Part shown: piece by piece, positions 1-11,111 of the stretch | How positions within the stretch are numbered: the first letter of the stretch is position 1 | Layout: each line of letters opens with the position of its first letter | Assembly: GCA_900109435.1 (NCBI GenBank) | Contig: FNZT01000003.1 | Coordinates: 372,001 to 436,000, forward strand | Length of the DNA: 64,000 nucleotides | Reading direction: 5' to 3' | Origin: Ruminococcus sp. YRD2003 | GTDB lineage: Bacteria; Bacillota; Clostridia; Oscillospirales; Ruminococcaceae | The notes under the pieces: model-generated | Database searches by the model: none | What the model saw: the letters and a program-made list of their open reading frames with translations, nothing else | Told to the model about the DNA's origin: nothing | Program-made: the position numbers and the translations under genes

Positions 1-1
1 C

Positions 2-1864
<1,863 letters not shown>

Positions 1865-1939
1865 GTCTATACTTAATGGGCGGCTGTGTCGGTCGCCCAT
1901 TTGACGTGAAAAGTCCGTGCATTTTATGAGGTGATGAAA

Positions 1940-2893
1940 ATGAAAAAATCAGCGATTATTGCCGTTTTAAGCTTTGTTCTCCTGACAGGCTGCGGTAGGA
2001 CGGACCCTGTTGTATCCGACCCCGAGACCGCTGAGACGACTGTTGCAGTCGAAAAGAAAACCGAAGTAACAACCACTGCGCCGATTGTCTCTTCCGACGT
2101 GTCTGCTGCGTCCACTGCCGCAACTACAGCTTCAGGTACGAAGTCGTCTGCCAATACTACGACGACTTCCACAAAAACTGTTGCCCGCGGCGGCACTACC
2201 CTGACTGTCGCCAGACGTACCAATACATCGGTAAAAGCTACCACAAAGCATACAAATGTCACCACTGCACAGGACACAACTACGACTACTGCTGTGTCCA
2301 CAACTACGGCTGTTACTGTACATAAAGTCTTTACCAAGGACGATCTTGAATGCAGAGTCACAAGAGAGGGCATAGACATATTTGTAGACAACGAAAAGCT
2401 CCAGACCATCGAGATAGATACCGAGGAGCTCATAAATGCGCTCTCGGATATCAAAACGGAAATGAAAGCAAGCATCATCATTGAAGACGTTGACCTCGAT
2501 GGGAACGACGACATCTTTATCCCACAGCAGGTCGGAACGCTGAATACCTTCGGCGTTTACTACCGCTTTGACAGCGAGGAAAAACAATTCGTAAAATGGG
2601 AGGAGCTTGGTGAGATAGACTCGCGTGCCGACGTAAATAAAGAGGATATGACTTTCACTACTACCGTTAAGCTCAGCGAGGACGAGTACGAGGAAAAGCA
2701 CTTTGCATGGAACGGAAACGCTCCCGAGATACAGACTATGAAAAAGAAGTACAGGTCTGCTGAGGACAAGGATGAGCTCCTCATAGACTACTTTGAGTAT
2801 ACAAGCGGCGAGGAAGTCCTCGTAAAACGTGAGAGAGTCCTTTTTGATGCGGACGGCCGCGAAGCAGGCGCAGAAGAGGTTGAGCTCGACTGA
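1940..2893 (+). CDS. Lipoprotein with Thr/Ser-rich linker and Asp-rich repeat motif
   Basis: Predicted secreted lipoprotein of 317 aa. The ATG at 1940 is preferred over the GTG at 1931 because GAGGTG sits 6 nt upstream of it. The signal peptide ends in a lipobox (LTGC), so the mature protein should be lipid-anchored to the outer face of the membrane. A Thr/Ser-rich stretch of about 100 residues acts as a spacer. The C-terminal domain contains DVDLDGNDDIFIPQQ, a Ca-binding-like Asp pattern resembling FG-GAP/VCBS-type proteins. The stop overlaps the next start (TGATG), so it is co-translated with the methyltransferase. It resembles the lipoprotein at 4561-5238. Function unknown. Confidence 0.85.
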   Translation: MKKSAIIAVLSFVLLTGCGRTDPVVSDPETAETTVAVEKKTEVTTTAPIVSSDVSAASTAATTASGTKSSANTTTTSTKTVARGGTTLTVARRTNTSVKATTKHTNVTTAQDTTTTTAVSTTTAVTVHKVFTKDDLECRVTREGIDIFVDNEKLQTIEIDTEELINALSDIKTEMKASIIIEDVDLDGNDDIFIPQQVGTLNTFGVYYRFDSEEKQFVKWEELGEIDSRADVNKEDMTFTTTVKLSEDEYEEKHFAWNGNAPEIQTMKKKYRSAEDKDELLIDYFEYTSGEEVLVKRERVLFDADGREAGAEEVELD

Positions 2894-3660
2894 TGGCCGG
2901 TTATGATGTTTTTGCACGGTATTACGATGAACTGACCGCCAATATCGACTACGGCAAACGTGCTGCCTACTTCAACTCGATCATTGACAGATTCAAATCG
3001 ACCGAGGGCCGTATCCTCCTCGACCTCGCATGCGGGACAGGCAGTATATCCGAGGAAATGGCTCGTCTCGGCTATGACGTTATCGGCGTTGACTGCTCCG
3101 ACGAGATGCTCGGAATCGCACTCGACAAGAAATTCGACAGCGGGCTGAATATTCAGTATCTCTGTCAGGATATGCGTAAACTCGATATGTACGGCACTAT
3201 CGACATTACGATATGCGCTCTCGACAGCATAAATCACCTCCCCGATATGGATTCTGTCAGGGAGGTTTTTAAAAAGGTCGCGTTTTTCTCGGAAATAGGC
3301 GGGCTTTTCATTTTCGATGTTAATACCCTTTATAAGCACCGCTGTATCCTCGCAAACAATACCTTCACCTACGAGACCGATAATATCTACTGCATCTGGG
3401 AGAATTCCCTCGTTTCGGATACGGACGAGGTCAAAATGCATCTTGAATTCTTCGAGAAAGAGGAAAACGGGCTCTATTCGCGCAGCTCCGACTGCTTCTC
3501 GGAAAAAGCATACAATGAGGAAGAGCTTGAAAAGGCTCTGACTGATGCGGGGTTCGAGATCGTCGCAAAATACGGCGATGATACATTCGACTCCCCTGCC
3601 CCCGACTGTCAGCGTATCGTTTACGCTGCAAAATGTATCGTCAACGGGCAATCAATATGA
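2893..3660 (+). CDS. Class I SAM-dependent methyltransferase
   Basis: A 255-aa Rossmann-fold methyltransferase of unknown substrate. Motif I is visible as LLDLACGTGSIS around residues 42-53, followed by the acidic motif II (VIGVDCSDEML) and a motif IV-like stretch (ITICALDSINHL). The order and length fit the small cytosolic UbiE/methyltransf_25-type enzymes that often sit beside hslO and housekeeping genes in Firmicutes. The start overlaps the stop of the upstream lipoprotein gene by one base, and hslO follows after 15 nt, so all three are probably one transcript. Family assignment is firm; substrate (small molecule, protein or RNA) cannot be deduced. Confidence 0.9.
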   Translation: MAGYDVFARYYDELTANIDYGKRAAYFNSIIDRFKSTEGRILLDLACGTGSISEEMARLGYDVIGVDCSDEMLGIALDKKFDSGLNIQYLCQDMRKLDMYGTIDITICALDSINHLPDMDSVREVFKKVAFFSEIGGLFIFDVNTLYKHRCILANNTFTYETDNIYCIWENSLVSDTDEVKMHLEFFEKEENGLYSRSSDCFSEKAYNEEELEKALTDAGFEIVAKYGDDTFDSPAPDCQRIVYAAKCIVNGQSI

Positions 3661-3675
3661 AAGGAATTCACTTTT

Positions 3676-4560
3676 ATGGGTAAGCTTTACAGAGCTATTT
3701 CTGAAGACGGCTCCGCTTTTGCCGCTGTACTCGACGCTAAGGATATAGTTTCGGAGATCGAGAAACTCCACAAGACCTCCGCTGTCGTTACTGCGGGACT
3801 CGGCAGACTCACGATCGCTGCCTCTCTCATGGGATATATGCTCAAAGGCGAGGATGACAGCCTGACACTCCGTATAGACGCGGACGGACCCGCAGGTCAG
3901 CTCGTCGCTGTATCAGACAGCCGAGGCAACGTTAAGAGCTGCGTTTCAAATCCCGTTGTTGAGCTGCCTCTGAATGACAAGGGCAAGCTCGACGTTGCGG
4001 GAGCTGTCGGCAGAGACGGAACTCTCGCTGTTGTCAAGGATATGGGGCTGCGTGACCCTTACGTCGGTGTTATCCCCCTCGTCTCGGGCGAGATCGCCGA
4101 GGATGTCGCTAACTACTACGCAATTAGTGAACAGATACCTACTGTTTGTGCGCTCGGTGTTCTTGTGGACACCGATCTTTCCGTGAAGTCCGCAGGCGGC
4201 TTCATCGTACAGCTCCTCCCCTTTGCAGACGAGAAGTGTATTGACATCATTGAAAAAAATGTCGCTGACATGAGGCCTGTTTCCGCTCTTCTTGATGAAG
4301 GAGTCACTCCCGAGGAGATCGCAAATATGCTGCTCAAAGGGCTTGAACCGAATGAACTTGACTCAGCTTCACCCGTCTACAGGTGCGATTGCAGCCGCGA
4401 ACGTACAGAAAAAGTGCTCATAAGCATCGGACAGAAGGAGCTTCGCTCCATTGCCGCCGAGGGCAAGGACACTGAGGTAAAGTGCCATTTCTGCGGAAAG
4501 AATTACGTTTTCACACCCGAAGAGATATCCCGACTCGCGGAAGGAGCGTCAAAGGAATAA
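3676..4560 (+). CDS. hslO: Hsp33 redox-regulated chaperone HslO
   Basis: Cytosolic holdase chaperone activated by oxidative unfolding. The 294-aa length is standard. The C-terminal zinc-binding redox switch is intact: a CDC pair (YRCDCSRE, about residues 235-240) and a CHFC pair (VKCHFCGKNY, about residues 267-275). The N-terminal domain has the typical AGLGRLTIAASLMG segment. The start follows AAAGGAATT with normal spacing. It abuts the following lipoprotein gene directly (TAA then ATG), which indicates co-transcription. Identification is secure. Confidence 0.95.
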   Translation: MGKLYRAISEDGSAFAAVLDAKDIVSEIEKLHKTSAVVTAGLGRLTIAASLMGYMLKGEDDSLTLRIDADGPAGQLVAVSDSRGNVKSCVSNPVVELPLNDKGKLDVAGAVGRDGTLAVVKDMGLRDPYVGVIPLVSGEIAEDVANYYAISEQIPTVCALGVLVDTDLSVKSAGGFIVQLLPFADEKCIDIIEKNVADMRPVSALLDEGVTPEEIANMLLKGLEPNELDSASPVYRCDCSRERTEKVLISIGQKELRSIAAEGKDTEVKCHFCGKNYVFTPEEISRLAEGASKE

Positions 4561-5238
4561 ATGAAAAAGCAACTGCTTATAACAGCTGTAATACTGTCTG
4601 CTGCACTCTTCTCTTGCGGAAGGAGCAAGGACGACCCCGAGGCACATATACGCACGGAGAATTTCACGGTCTATACGACCGCTCCCCTCCCGCAGGACGG
4701 TACTCAGGCTTTCACAGAGGATTTTACCGTTCCGACCGAGGAAAAGAGGTTCACATACGCTCTCAACGGTACTACCGTCGAGCTTCGTATAAATGACAGA
4801 CTTGTAAAGGCACTGTCCTATTACTACACTCCCGACGAAAAGTATATCTCCGTTGCCGATTTCAACTTTGACGGCTATCAGGACATTTTCATCCCCTATG
4901 AGAACAGCTATTCGGGATATGGATACTACTACTGCTATCTCCCCGAAAAAAACGACTTTGTCCTCAATGATGAGCTGATGAAAGTAAACAGACTGATGAA
5001 GGTCGGTGAGAATAATACTCTCGTCGAAGAGCAGGACGACGGTTACATCGACTGTTTCATCGTCTATCAGTGGGATGGTAATAAGCTCAAAAAAATACGC
5101 AGGACCGAGACCTACATCTCTTATAACGACGAGAAAAAACATACGGATATCTACATTTACGACTCAAATGGCAACGAGACACTCGATGATACCATCATTG
5201 AGGAGGAGCCTGCTACAGTGACCGAGACTGACCAATAA
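4561..5238 (+). CDS. Lipoprotein with Asp-rich repeat motif, paralogue of 1940-2893
   Basis: Predicted lipoprotein of 225 aa with a lipobox at LFSC. After a short acidic/Thr stretch comes a domain containing VADFNFDGYQDIFIPY, closely matching the DVDLDGNDDIFIP segment of the lipoprotein at 1940-2893. Both continue with Tyr-rich strands and a string of charged strand-turn repeats, suggesting a beta-structured extracellular domain. The gene starts on the base after the hslO stop and ends 9 nt before hflX, so it sits within a housekeeping operon. No enzymatic motif is visible and function is unknown. Confidence 0.82.
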   Translation: MKKQLLITAVILSAALFSCGRSKDDPEAHIRTENFTVYTTAPLPQDGTQAFTEDFTVPTEEKRFTYALNGTTVELRINDRLVKALSYYYTPDEKYISVADFNFDGYQDIFIPYENSYSGYGYYYCYLPEKNDFVLNDELMKVNRLMKVGENNTLVEEQDDGYIDCFIVYQWDGNKLKKIRRTETYISYNDEKKHTDIYIYDSNGNETLDDTIIEEEPATVTETDQ

Positions 5239-5247
5239 GGAGACGCT

Positions 5248-6495
5248 ATGTTTGATAATAAAACGGACGAGTCGCCCGTTAAGGCTGTCCTCGCCTGTGT
5301 GGATACAGGAGAATTTGACGCCGAGACCTCCATTGATGAGCTCGAAGAGCTCGCTGAGACCGCAAACGCTCAGGTCGTCGGCAAGATAATCCAGAAAAAA
5401 GCTTCCTATGACCCTGCTACCTGTATGGGTGCGGGACGTCTCGAGGAGCTGAAAGAGCAGCTCGGTTCCCTTGAAGCCGAGCTTGTTATTTTCGACCACG
5501 AGCTGAGCGGCGTTCAGGTCCGAAATATCGAGGATATCCTCGATGTTCGCGTAATTGACAGAACAACGCTTATCCTCGACATATTCGCTCAGCGTGCACG
5601 TACAAAAGAAGGAAAGCTTCAGGTCGAGCTCGCACAGCAAAAGTATCGCCTGCCGAGGCTGACGGGTATGGGTACTGCGCTCTCGCGTCTCGGCGGTGGA
5701 ATAGGCACACGCGGTCCCGGTGAGACAAAGCTTGAGACCGACAAGCGCCATATCCGCAAGCGTATCTCCTACCTTGAAGCAGAACTCGAAGAACTGAAAA
5801 AACACCGCACATTCTCGCGCTCCCGCAGAAAAAAGGACGGCGTTCTCTGTGCGGCTATAGTGGGATATACGAACGTAGGCAAGTCAACTCTGCTGAATGC
5901 TCTGACTGACGCAGGCGTGCTCGCGGAGGATAAGCTCTTCGCGACGCTTGATGTTACCTCGCGCGCTATCGAGCTCCCTGACGGGAGAAGCGTGCTGCTG
6001 ACAGATACGGTCGGGCTGATACGGCGTCTTCCGCATAACCTCGTCGAGGCGTTCAAATCAACACTTGAAGAAGCTGCCTCCGCAGACATAATCCTGAACG
6101 TGCAGGATATGTCCTCGCCCGAAAGAGAGCAGCAGGCAGAAGTAACGATGCAGCTGCTGTCCGAACTCGGATGTGACGGGATACCGAAGATAAACGTTAT
6201 GAACAAGTCTGATGCGGCGCTTTATCCTGACACTGTATTTGAGGACGACAATACCGTTATCATCTCCGCTAAGCACCGCGGCGGTTTTGATAAGCTGCTT
6301 GACTGTATTGCGCGTACTCTGCCCGAAACTGCTAAGCGTATGAAGCTTCTTATCCCTTACGACAAAACCTCTTTCATCAGCCGCATACGCATCGACGGCA
6401 AGGTCTTCTCCGAAGAGTATGCCGAAAACGGCACTCTCATAGATGCGCTCGTTGACATCAAGCTTCAAAAGGAAGCTGAAAACTATACTGTATAA
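5248..6495 (+). CDS. hflX: GTPase HflX
   Basis: Ribosome-associated GTPase of the HflX family, 415 aa. In HflX proteins this domain splits stalled or hibernating ribosomes. The N-terminal HflX domain holds the glycine-rich segment GGIGTRGPGE near residues 150-160. The G domain shows G1 GYTNVGKST, G3 DTVGLI and G4 NKSD, followed by the short C-terminal domain. RBS AAGGAGACGCT precedes the ATG. It is the last gene of the rightward run that starts with secA and is followed by a strong hairpin at 6501-6525. Confidence 0.96.
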   Translation: MFDNKTDESPVKAVLACVDTGEFDAETSIDELEELAETANAQVVGKIIQKKASYDPATCMGAGRLEELKEQLGSLEAELVIFDHELSGVQVRNIEDILDVRVIDRTTLILDIFAQRARTKEGKLQVELAQQKYRLPRLTGMGTALSRLGGGIGTRGPGETKLETDKRHIRKRISYLEAELEELKKHRTFSRSRRKKDGVLCAAIVGYTNVGKSTLLNALTDAGVLAEDKLFATLDVTSRAIELPDGRSVLLTDTVGLIRRLPHNLVEAFKSTLEEAASADIILNVQDMSSPEREQQAEVTMQLLSELGCDGIPKINVMNKSDAALYPDTVFEDDNTVIISAKHRGGFDKLLDCIARTLPETAKRMKLLIPYDKTSFISRIRIDGKVFSEEYAENGTLIDALVDIKLQKEAENYTV

Positions 6496-6500
6496 GATTC

Positions 6501-6525
6501 GGGGGAGCCTCCTAAAGGCTCCCCC
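6501..6525. terminator. Hairpin between convergent hflX and Rrf2 genes
   Basis: GGGGGAGCCT pairs with AGGCTCCCCC over 10 bp with a 5-nt loop. It lies 5 bases after the hflX stop and before the convergent Rrf2 gene end. There is no long T-run on either side, so efficiency is uncertain, but placement fits a bidirectional terminator. Confidence 0.7.
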
Positions 6526-6543
6526 GTTAAATGCGTATAAAGG

Positions 6544-6981
6544 TCATATGCAGTAATCGCCGCCATTGAGGTTGATCGAGCGCTCGATCACGTCCTGAAG
6601 CGAGATGGTGTCAAGGTATTCGGTAACGACCTTGTACAGCCCCTCCCATATATAGAGCGTGGTGCAATCTTCCATGCGCGGACATTTGTTCGGACTGAAT
6701 TCAAGGCACGAAACAGGCGCAAGGTTACCCTCTGTCGAGCGAAGGATATCTCCTACGGTTATGTCGGCGGGAGATTTGGCAAGCTGGTAGCCTCCGCGAT
6801 TGCCGCGGTTAGTGCGCAGGATGCCGTCCTTGTTGAGCATAGGAACTATCTGCTCGAGATATTTTTTCGATATCCCCTGCCTATCGGCTATATCTTTAAG
6901 TGAAACAAAACCTTCATCATGGTGCGAGGCGAGGTCTATGAGCATACGCAGTGCGTATCTTCCTTTTGTTGAAATCTTCAT
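6544..6981 (-). CDS. Rrf2-family transcriptional regulator (IscR/CymR-like)
   Basis: A 145-aa Rrf2 regulator with the usual N-terminal winged helix (MKISTKGRYALRMLIDLA, recognition segment near GISKKYLEQIVPML) and a wing with GNRGGYQL. Three cysteines occur as C-x7-C-x5-C (SCLEFSPNKCPRMEDC), close to but not identical with the C-x5-C-x5-C cluster ligands of IscR, so an Fe-S sensor is possible; CymR-type cysteine regulators are the alternative. RBS AAGGAG is 7 nt before ATG. Its own promoter overlaps an inverted repeat (7030-7047), consistent with autorepression. Similar half-sites occur at the cysK promoter, hinting at sulfur or cysteine control. Confidence 0.9.
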   Translation of the reverse strand: MKISTKGRYALRMLIDLASHHDEGFVSLKDIADRQGISKKYLEQIVPMLNKDGILRTNRGNRGGYQLAKSPADITVGDILRSTEGNLAPVSCLEFSPNKCPRMEDCTTLYIWEGLYKVVTEYLDTISLQDVIERSINLNGGDYCI

Positions 6982-7029
6982 TAAAGTTCTCCTTATACTA
7001 AATCGCGATAATTCGGTACGAATTTATAT

Positions 7030-7062
7030 ACCTATTATAACATAGGTTTAATATGAATTCAA
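7030..7062 (-). promoter_or_regulatory. Promoter and palindromic operator of the Rrf2 gene
   Basis: On the minus strand TTGAAT (57-62 of the 7000s) and TATAAT (34-39) are separated by 17 nt. The inverted repeat ACCTAT-6-ATAGGT at 7030-7047 covers the -10 box, the expected position for an autorepressor site. Confidence 0.7.
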
Positions 7063-7121
7063 GTATTTTTGATAAATTTACAGATTTAATTTATAATCGT
7101 ATTTGAAAGTAAAAGATTTTG

Positions 7122-7150
7122 TTGACATTAGCACGTTGATGTGGTAAAAT
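7122..7150 (+). promoter_or_regulatory. Sigma-A-type promoter of aroC
   Basis: TTGACA at 7122-7127 and TAAAAT at 7145-7150 with a 17-nt spacer, about 40 nt upstream of the aroC start. Confidence 0.8.
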
Positions 7151-7190
7151 ATCAAGTAGTCTCATTTGATAATATCAGGAGTTGACAGCT

Positions 7191-8291
7191 TTGAAAAATA
7201 CATTCGGATCGAGCGTAGCGCTCACTATATTCGGAGAAAGCCACGGTGCCGCTATAGGCTGCATCCTTGACGGACTCGCCGCGGGCATACCCGTGAACGA
7301 GGACTTCATCGCCTCGCAGATGGCACTGAGAAAGTCGGTCGGTGATATCTCTACTCCCCGCAAGGAAGCTGACGCTGTAAAAATCGTCAGCGGTGTGTTC
7401 AACGGCACGACTACAGGCACTCCCATAACCTTTATCATTGAAAATCAGGACACCCGAAGCCGCGATTACGGCGAGCTCGCCTACAAGGCTCGCCCCGGTC
7501 ATGCGGACTTCACCGCTCAGATGAAGTACCACGGCTTTCAGGACTTCCGCGGCGGCGGTCACTTCTCGGGTCGCATTACCGCGGGAATTGTTGCCGCGGG
7601 TGCAGTCGCTATCTCCGCACTGAACAGCAAAGGAATCAAGATAGGTACGCACATACTCGCGTGTGGCGGTATAAGAGACCGATTTTTCGGCAATATTAAT
7701 GATGATATCGACAAGCTCACAGGTCTGGCGTTCGCTGTTCTCGATGACTCTTGCAAAGACAGGATGACAGATGCTATACTCGCAGCGAAATCTGCGGGCG
7801 ACAGCGTCGGAGGGATCCTCGAAACTGCTGTTTGCGGCTTTCCCGCCGGTGTCGGTGAGCCGTGGTTCGATACGCTGGAGGGAGTGCTCTCCCATGCGCT
7901 GTTCAGCATACCCGCTGTCAAGGGCGTCGAATTCGGCGCGGGCTTCGCTGCCGCGGAGCTGAGAGGCAGTCAGAACAACGACCCTTTCCGCTCCGAGGAA
8001 GGCAGGACTGTTACTTCTACTAATAACTGCGGTGGCATTCTCGGTGGTATCTCCGACGGTATGCCTATCGTTTTCAGATGTGCCGTTAAGCCTACTCCGT
8101 CTATTTACATTGAACAGCAGACTATCAATATGAATACGGGTGAAAATACGTCCTTACAGATAAATGGGCGTCACGACCCCGCTATTGTACACCGCGCGAG
8201 AGTTGTCGCCGACAGCATCACCGCACTTGTGCTCTGCGACCAGCTTGCCCTCCGTTTCGGCACAGACTGGCTCGCTCAATATAATAAATGA
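7191..8291 (+). CDS. aroC: Chorismate synthase
   Basis: Last enzyme of the shikimate pathway, converting EPSP to chorismate with reduced FMN. The 366-aa protein shows the family signature FGESHGAAIGCILDG at its start, the Arg-rich RPGHADFT segment, and the C-terminal GRHDPAIVHRA motif. The TTG at 7191 is chosen because CAGGAG at 7176-7181 is 9 nt upstream; the TTG at 7182 directly abuts that sequence and would be untranslatable. The next gene makes DAHP, the pathway's first committed product, so the pair forms a small aromatic amino-acid operon. Confidence 0.95.
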   Translation: MKNTFGSSVALTIFGESHGAAIGCILDGLAAGIPVNEDFIASQMALRKSVGDISTPRKEADAVKIVSGVFNGTTTGTPITFIIENQDTRSRDYGELAYKARPGHADFTAQMKYHGFQDFRGGGHFSGRITAGIVAAGAVAISALNSKGIKIGTHILACGGIRDRFFGNINDDIDKLTGLAFAVLDDSCKDRMTDAILAAKSAGDSVGGILETAVCGFPAGVGEPWFDTLEGVLSHALFSIPAVKGVEFGAGFAAAELRGSQNNDPFRSEEGRTVTSTNNCGGILGGISDGMPIVFRCAVKPTPSIYIEQQTINMNTGENTSLQINGRHDPAIVHRARVVADSITALVLCDQLALRFGTDWLAQYNK

Positions 8292-8304
8292 TTGGAAGAA
8301 TCTT

Positions 8305-9333
8305 ATGTCAATGAATATTATCAGGGAGCTCCCGCACCCGTCAGAAATAAAAAACGAGCATCCGCTTTCTCCCGAACTCATCGCTCAGAAGAATATGCGA
8401 GATGAGGAGATCAAGAAGGTATTTTCGGGTGAGTCGGACAAGTTCCTGCTCATCATCGGTCCGTGCTCTGCCGACAGCGAGGAACCTGTACTCGACTACA
8501 TCACGCGTCTCCGCGAATTACAGGAGAAGGTCAAGGACAAGGTGCTCATCATTCCTCGTATCTACACGGGAAAGCCGCGTACTACAGGCGACGGCTACAA
8601 GGGTATGCTCCACCAGCCGAATCCCACGGGCAATCCCGACCTTAAAAGCGGTATCATCGCTGTCAGAAATCTGCATATGCGCGCTCTCGCAGAGACAGGC
8701 TTCAGTGCCGCTGACGAGATGCTCTACCCCGAGAACTACAGCTACCTCGATGACCTTCTCGCGTATATCGCTATCGGAGCGCGCTCTGTCGAGAATCAGC
8801 AGCACCGCCTTGTCTCAAGCGGTGTATCTATCCCCGTCGGTATGAAAAACCCGACAGGCGGCGATATTTCGGTAATGATGAACTCAATTACCGCCGCTCA
8901 GCACCGTCACGCTTTCATCTACCGAGGCTGTGAAGTCAAGAGCGACGGCAACCCCTACGCTCATGCTATCCTGCGCGGATACGTAAACGACAAGGGTCAG
9001 TCCTTCCCGAATTACCACTATGAGGACTTATACCGTCTCGCGCAGACTTACGCTGAAAAGAACTTGCAGAACCCCGCGCTCATAGTCGATACGAACCACT
9101 CAAATTCAGGTAAGCAGTACCTCGAACAAATTCGCATCGCAAAAGAGATACTCCACAGTATGCGTCACAGCACAGACATCGCTAAGCTCGTAAAAGGCTT
9201 GATGATAGAGAGCTACATCGAGGACGGCGCCCAGAAAATAGGCGAAAATATCTACGGCAAGTCCATTACCGACCCCTGCCTCGGATGGGAAAAATCCGAG
9301 CGTCTCGTTCTCGACATCGCAGAGCTGCTGTAA
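8305..9333 (+). CDS. aroF: 3-deoxy-7-phosphoheptulonate (DAHP) synthase, type I
   Basis: Condenses PEP with erythrose-4-phosphate to DAHP, the entry step of aromatic amino-acid synthesis. The 342-aa protein resembles the E. coli AroF/G/H type: IIGPCSADSEEPV, PRIYTGKPRTTGDGYKG, GARSVENQQHR and the metal-site DTNHSNSGKQ are all visible. ATG 8305 is chosen because GGAAG lies just upstream and homology begins there; the open frame extends further upstream but only inside aroC. It sits 13 nt after aroC. Feedback specificity (Phe, Tyr or Trp) cannot be read from sequence by eye, so the symbol is generic. Confidence 0.93.
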   Translation: MSMNIIRELPHPSEIKNEHPLSPELIAQKNMRDEEIKKVFSGESDKFLLIIGPCSADSEEPVLDYITRLRELQEKVKDKVLIIPRIYTGKPRTTGDGYKGMLHQPNPTGNPDLKSGIIAVRNLHMRALAETGFSAADEMLYPENYSYLDDLLAYIAIGARSVENQQHRLVSSGVSIPVGMKNPTGGDISVMMNSITAAQHRHAFIYRGCEVKSDGNPYAHAILRGYVNDKGQSFPNYHYEDLYRLAQTYAEKNLQNPALIVDTNHSNSGKQYLEQIRIAKEILHSMRHSTDIAKLVKGLMIESYIEDGAQKIGENIYGKSITDPCLGWEKSERLVLDIAELL

Positions 9334-9351
9334 GTTTTTTTAAAAAAGGTA

Positions 9352-9380
9352 TTGACAAATACACTGAATGGTGTTAAAAT
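9352..9380 (+). promoter_or_regulatory. Promoter of the asnS T-box transcript
   Basis: TTGACA at 9352-9357 and TAAAAT at 9375-9380 with 17-nt spacing, directly upstream of the T-box leader. Confidence 0.82.
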
Positions 9381-9386
9381 AACACT

Positions 9387-9672
9387 TAGTTGAAATGCTT
9401 TGACGAAGAGAAGTAGCTTCGGAGTTCGTTTTCAGAGAGCGCGGGTAAGGTGTGAGCCGCGTATCAGAGCCGTTGTGAATAACACTTCCGAGCAGCAAAC
9501 CCAAAGGTTTTTCCGAGTAGGGGCGACGTTTCCGCACGTTACAGCGGGCAAGAGTGACTGCTTTTGTTGTGTTCCCGCGATATCGGGAGAAGTTATTGCT
9601 TCGATGACAAAGCGGTAAATTCAGGTGGCACCACGGGTATTATGCTCCCGTCCTGTTTCAGGGCGGGAGCTT
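9387..9672 (+). ncRNA. T-box riboswitch, asparagine specifier
   Basis: Leader RNA that senses uncharged tRNA-Asn. Stem I begins with the GACGAAGAGAAGTAGC-type element and contains AGAGAGC and GGTGTGAGCC apical elements. The specifier region GTGAATAACACTTCCGAG has AAC (Asn) at 9481-9483. The T-box sequence AGGTGGCACCACGGGT is at 9623-9638 and the intrinsic terminator GCTCCCG...CGGGAGC with T-run is at 9644-9670. Its location before asnS and, further down, asnA matches the asparagine codon. The 5' end is inferred from the promoter. Confidence 0.93.
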
Positions 9673-9716
9673 TTCGTATTCTCTCGTCTGATTAAATTGC
9701 GAAAGGAAAGAATATT

Positions 9717-11087
9717 ATGAAGCACACAGACATCAAAGACATTATCGTCACAGGTGAGTTCGCAGGCAAGGAAGTCACAGTTTGCGGCTGGGTCCGCACA
9801 TCACGCAACTCCAAGAGCGTTGCGTTCATTGAGCTCAATGACGGTACTTCACTCAAGAATTTGCAGGTCGTAGTCGAAAAGGGCGAGGGTGACTTCAAGG
9901 AGCCCCGTGTCGGCACTTCCGTGAAGGTCGTCGGCAAGGTCGTTGAAGGCAGAAACAATACCTTCGAGATAAACACTGTTCCCGAAAATATAACCATACT
10001 CGGCGACGCTCCCACAGATTATCCGCTCCAGAAGAAGGGACATACGCTCGAATTCCTGCGTACTATCCCCCACCTCCGCGGCAGAACGAACACCTTCAAC
10101 GCTGTTATGCGCGTTCGCTCGGTCCTCGCGGCGGCTCTGCACAGATACTTCCAGAGCCATAACTACATTTACGTAAATACTCCCCTCATCACAGGCAGTG
10201 ACTGCGAGGGCGCGGGCGAGATGTTCACCGTGACTACAAACGGTTTCTCGCACGATTTCAAGACCGAGGAGGAGTACTACGCTAACGACTTCTTCGGCAG
10301 AAAGGCCGGTCTCTCCGTTTCGGGTCAGCTTGAAGGCGAAATGGGCGCAACTGCTTTCGGTAAGATCTACACGTTCGGACCTTCGTTCCGTGCCGAGAAC
10401 TCGAACACCCCCAAGCACCTCGCCGAATTCTGGCACATCGAGCCCGAGATTGCTTTCGCCGAACTCGATGACGTTATCGAGATAGCTGAGGACATGGTCA
10501 AGTTCGTTATCCGCGAGCTGCTCGACACCTGCCCCGACGAGGTCGCTTTCTTCGATGCTCACTTCGAGAAGGGTCTCAAATCTCGCCTTGAAGAACTCAT
10601 TTCCCACGACTTCGGAAGAGTTACCTATACAGAGGCTATCAAGCTCCTTCAGGATTCGGGTGAGAAGTTCGTATACCCCGTAGAGTGGGGCTGTGACCTC
10701 CAGACAGAGCACGAGAGATATATCTCCGAGAAGGTATTCAAGAAGGCTGTTTTCGTTACAGACTACCCCAAGGAGATAAAGTCCTTCTACATGAAGCAGA
10801 ATCCCGACGGCAAGACCGTTGCGGCTGTTGACCTCCTTGTTCCCGGCGTCGGCGAGATAATCGGCGGAAGCGAGCGTGAGGCTGACTATGACAAGCTCGT
10901 CGCTGCTATGAAGGAGAGAAATATGAACCTCGACCTCTACTCCGATTACCTCGACCTCCGCAAGTACGGTACTGTTCCGCACGGCGGCTTCGGTCTCGGC
11001 TTCGAGAGACTTATCATGTACACGACGGGAATGGCTAATATCCGTGACGTGATCATGTTCCCGAGAACTGTTGGCTCAATAAGATAA
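9717..11087 (+). CDS. asnS: Asparaginyl-tRNA synthetase
   Basis: Class IIb aminoacyl-tRNA synthetase, 456 aa. The N-terminal OB fold carries [22 protein letters not shown]. The catalytic core has motif 2 region [20 protein letters not shown], and motif 3 as [13 protein letters not shown] near the C-terminus. The length and the FWHIEPE element fit AsnRS rather than AspRS. The gene lies directly downstream of the Asn-specifier T-box and 24 nt before a lipoprotein gene, with asnA next. Confidence 0.96.
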   Translation: MKHTDIKDIIVTGEFAGKEVTVCGWVRTSRNSKSVAFIELNDGTSLKNLQVVVEKGEGDFKEPRVGTSVKVVGKVVEGRNNTFEINTVPENITILGDAPTDYPLQKKGHTLEFLRTIPHLRGRTNTFNAVMRVRSVLAAALHRYFQSHNYIYVNTPLITGSDCEGAGEMFTVTTNGFSHDFKTEEEYYANDFFGRKAGLSVSGQLEGEMGATAFGKIYTFGPSFRAENSNTPKHLAEFWHIEPEIAFAELDDVIEIAEDMVKFVIRELLDTCPDEVAFFDAHFEKGLKSRLEELISHDFGRVTYTEAIKLLQDSGEKFVYPVEWGCDLQTEHERYISEKVFKKAVFVTDYPKEIKSFYMKQNPDGKTVAAVDLLVPGVGEIIGGSEREADYDKLVAAMKERNMNLDLYSDYLDLRKYGTVPHGGFGLGFERLIMYTTGMANIRDVIMFPRTVGSIR

Positions 11088-11111
11088 CGGCTTTGAAAAG
11101 GATGAATTACT

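Noticed and set aside
7182..7190. TTG at 7182 as the start of aroC
   Set aside because: It directly abuts the ribosome binding site, leaving no spacing; TTG 7191 has normal spacing and matches the family N-terminus.
9849..10982. 377-codon minus-strand open frame opposite asnS
   Set aside because: Antisense shadow of asnS with low-complexity composition and no start signals.
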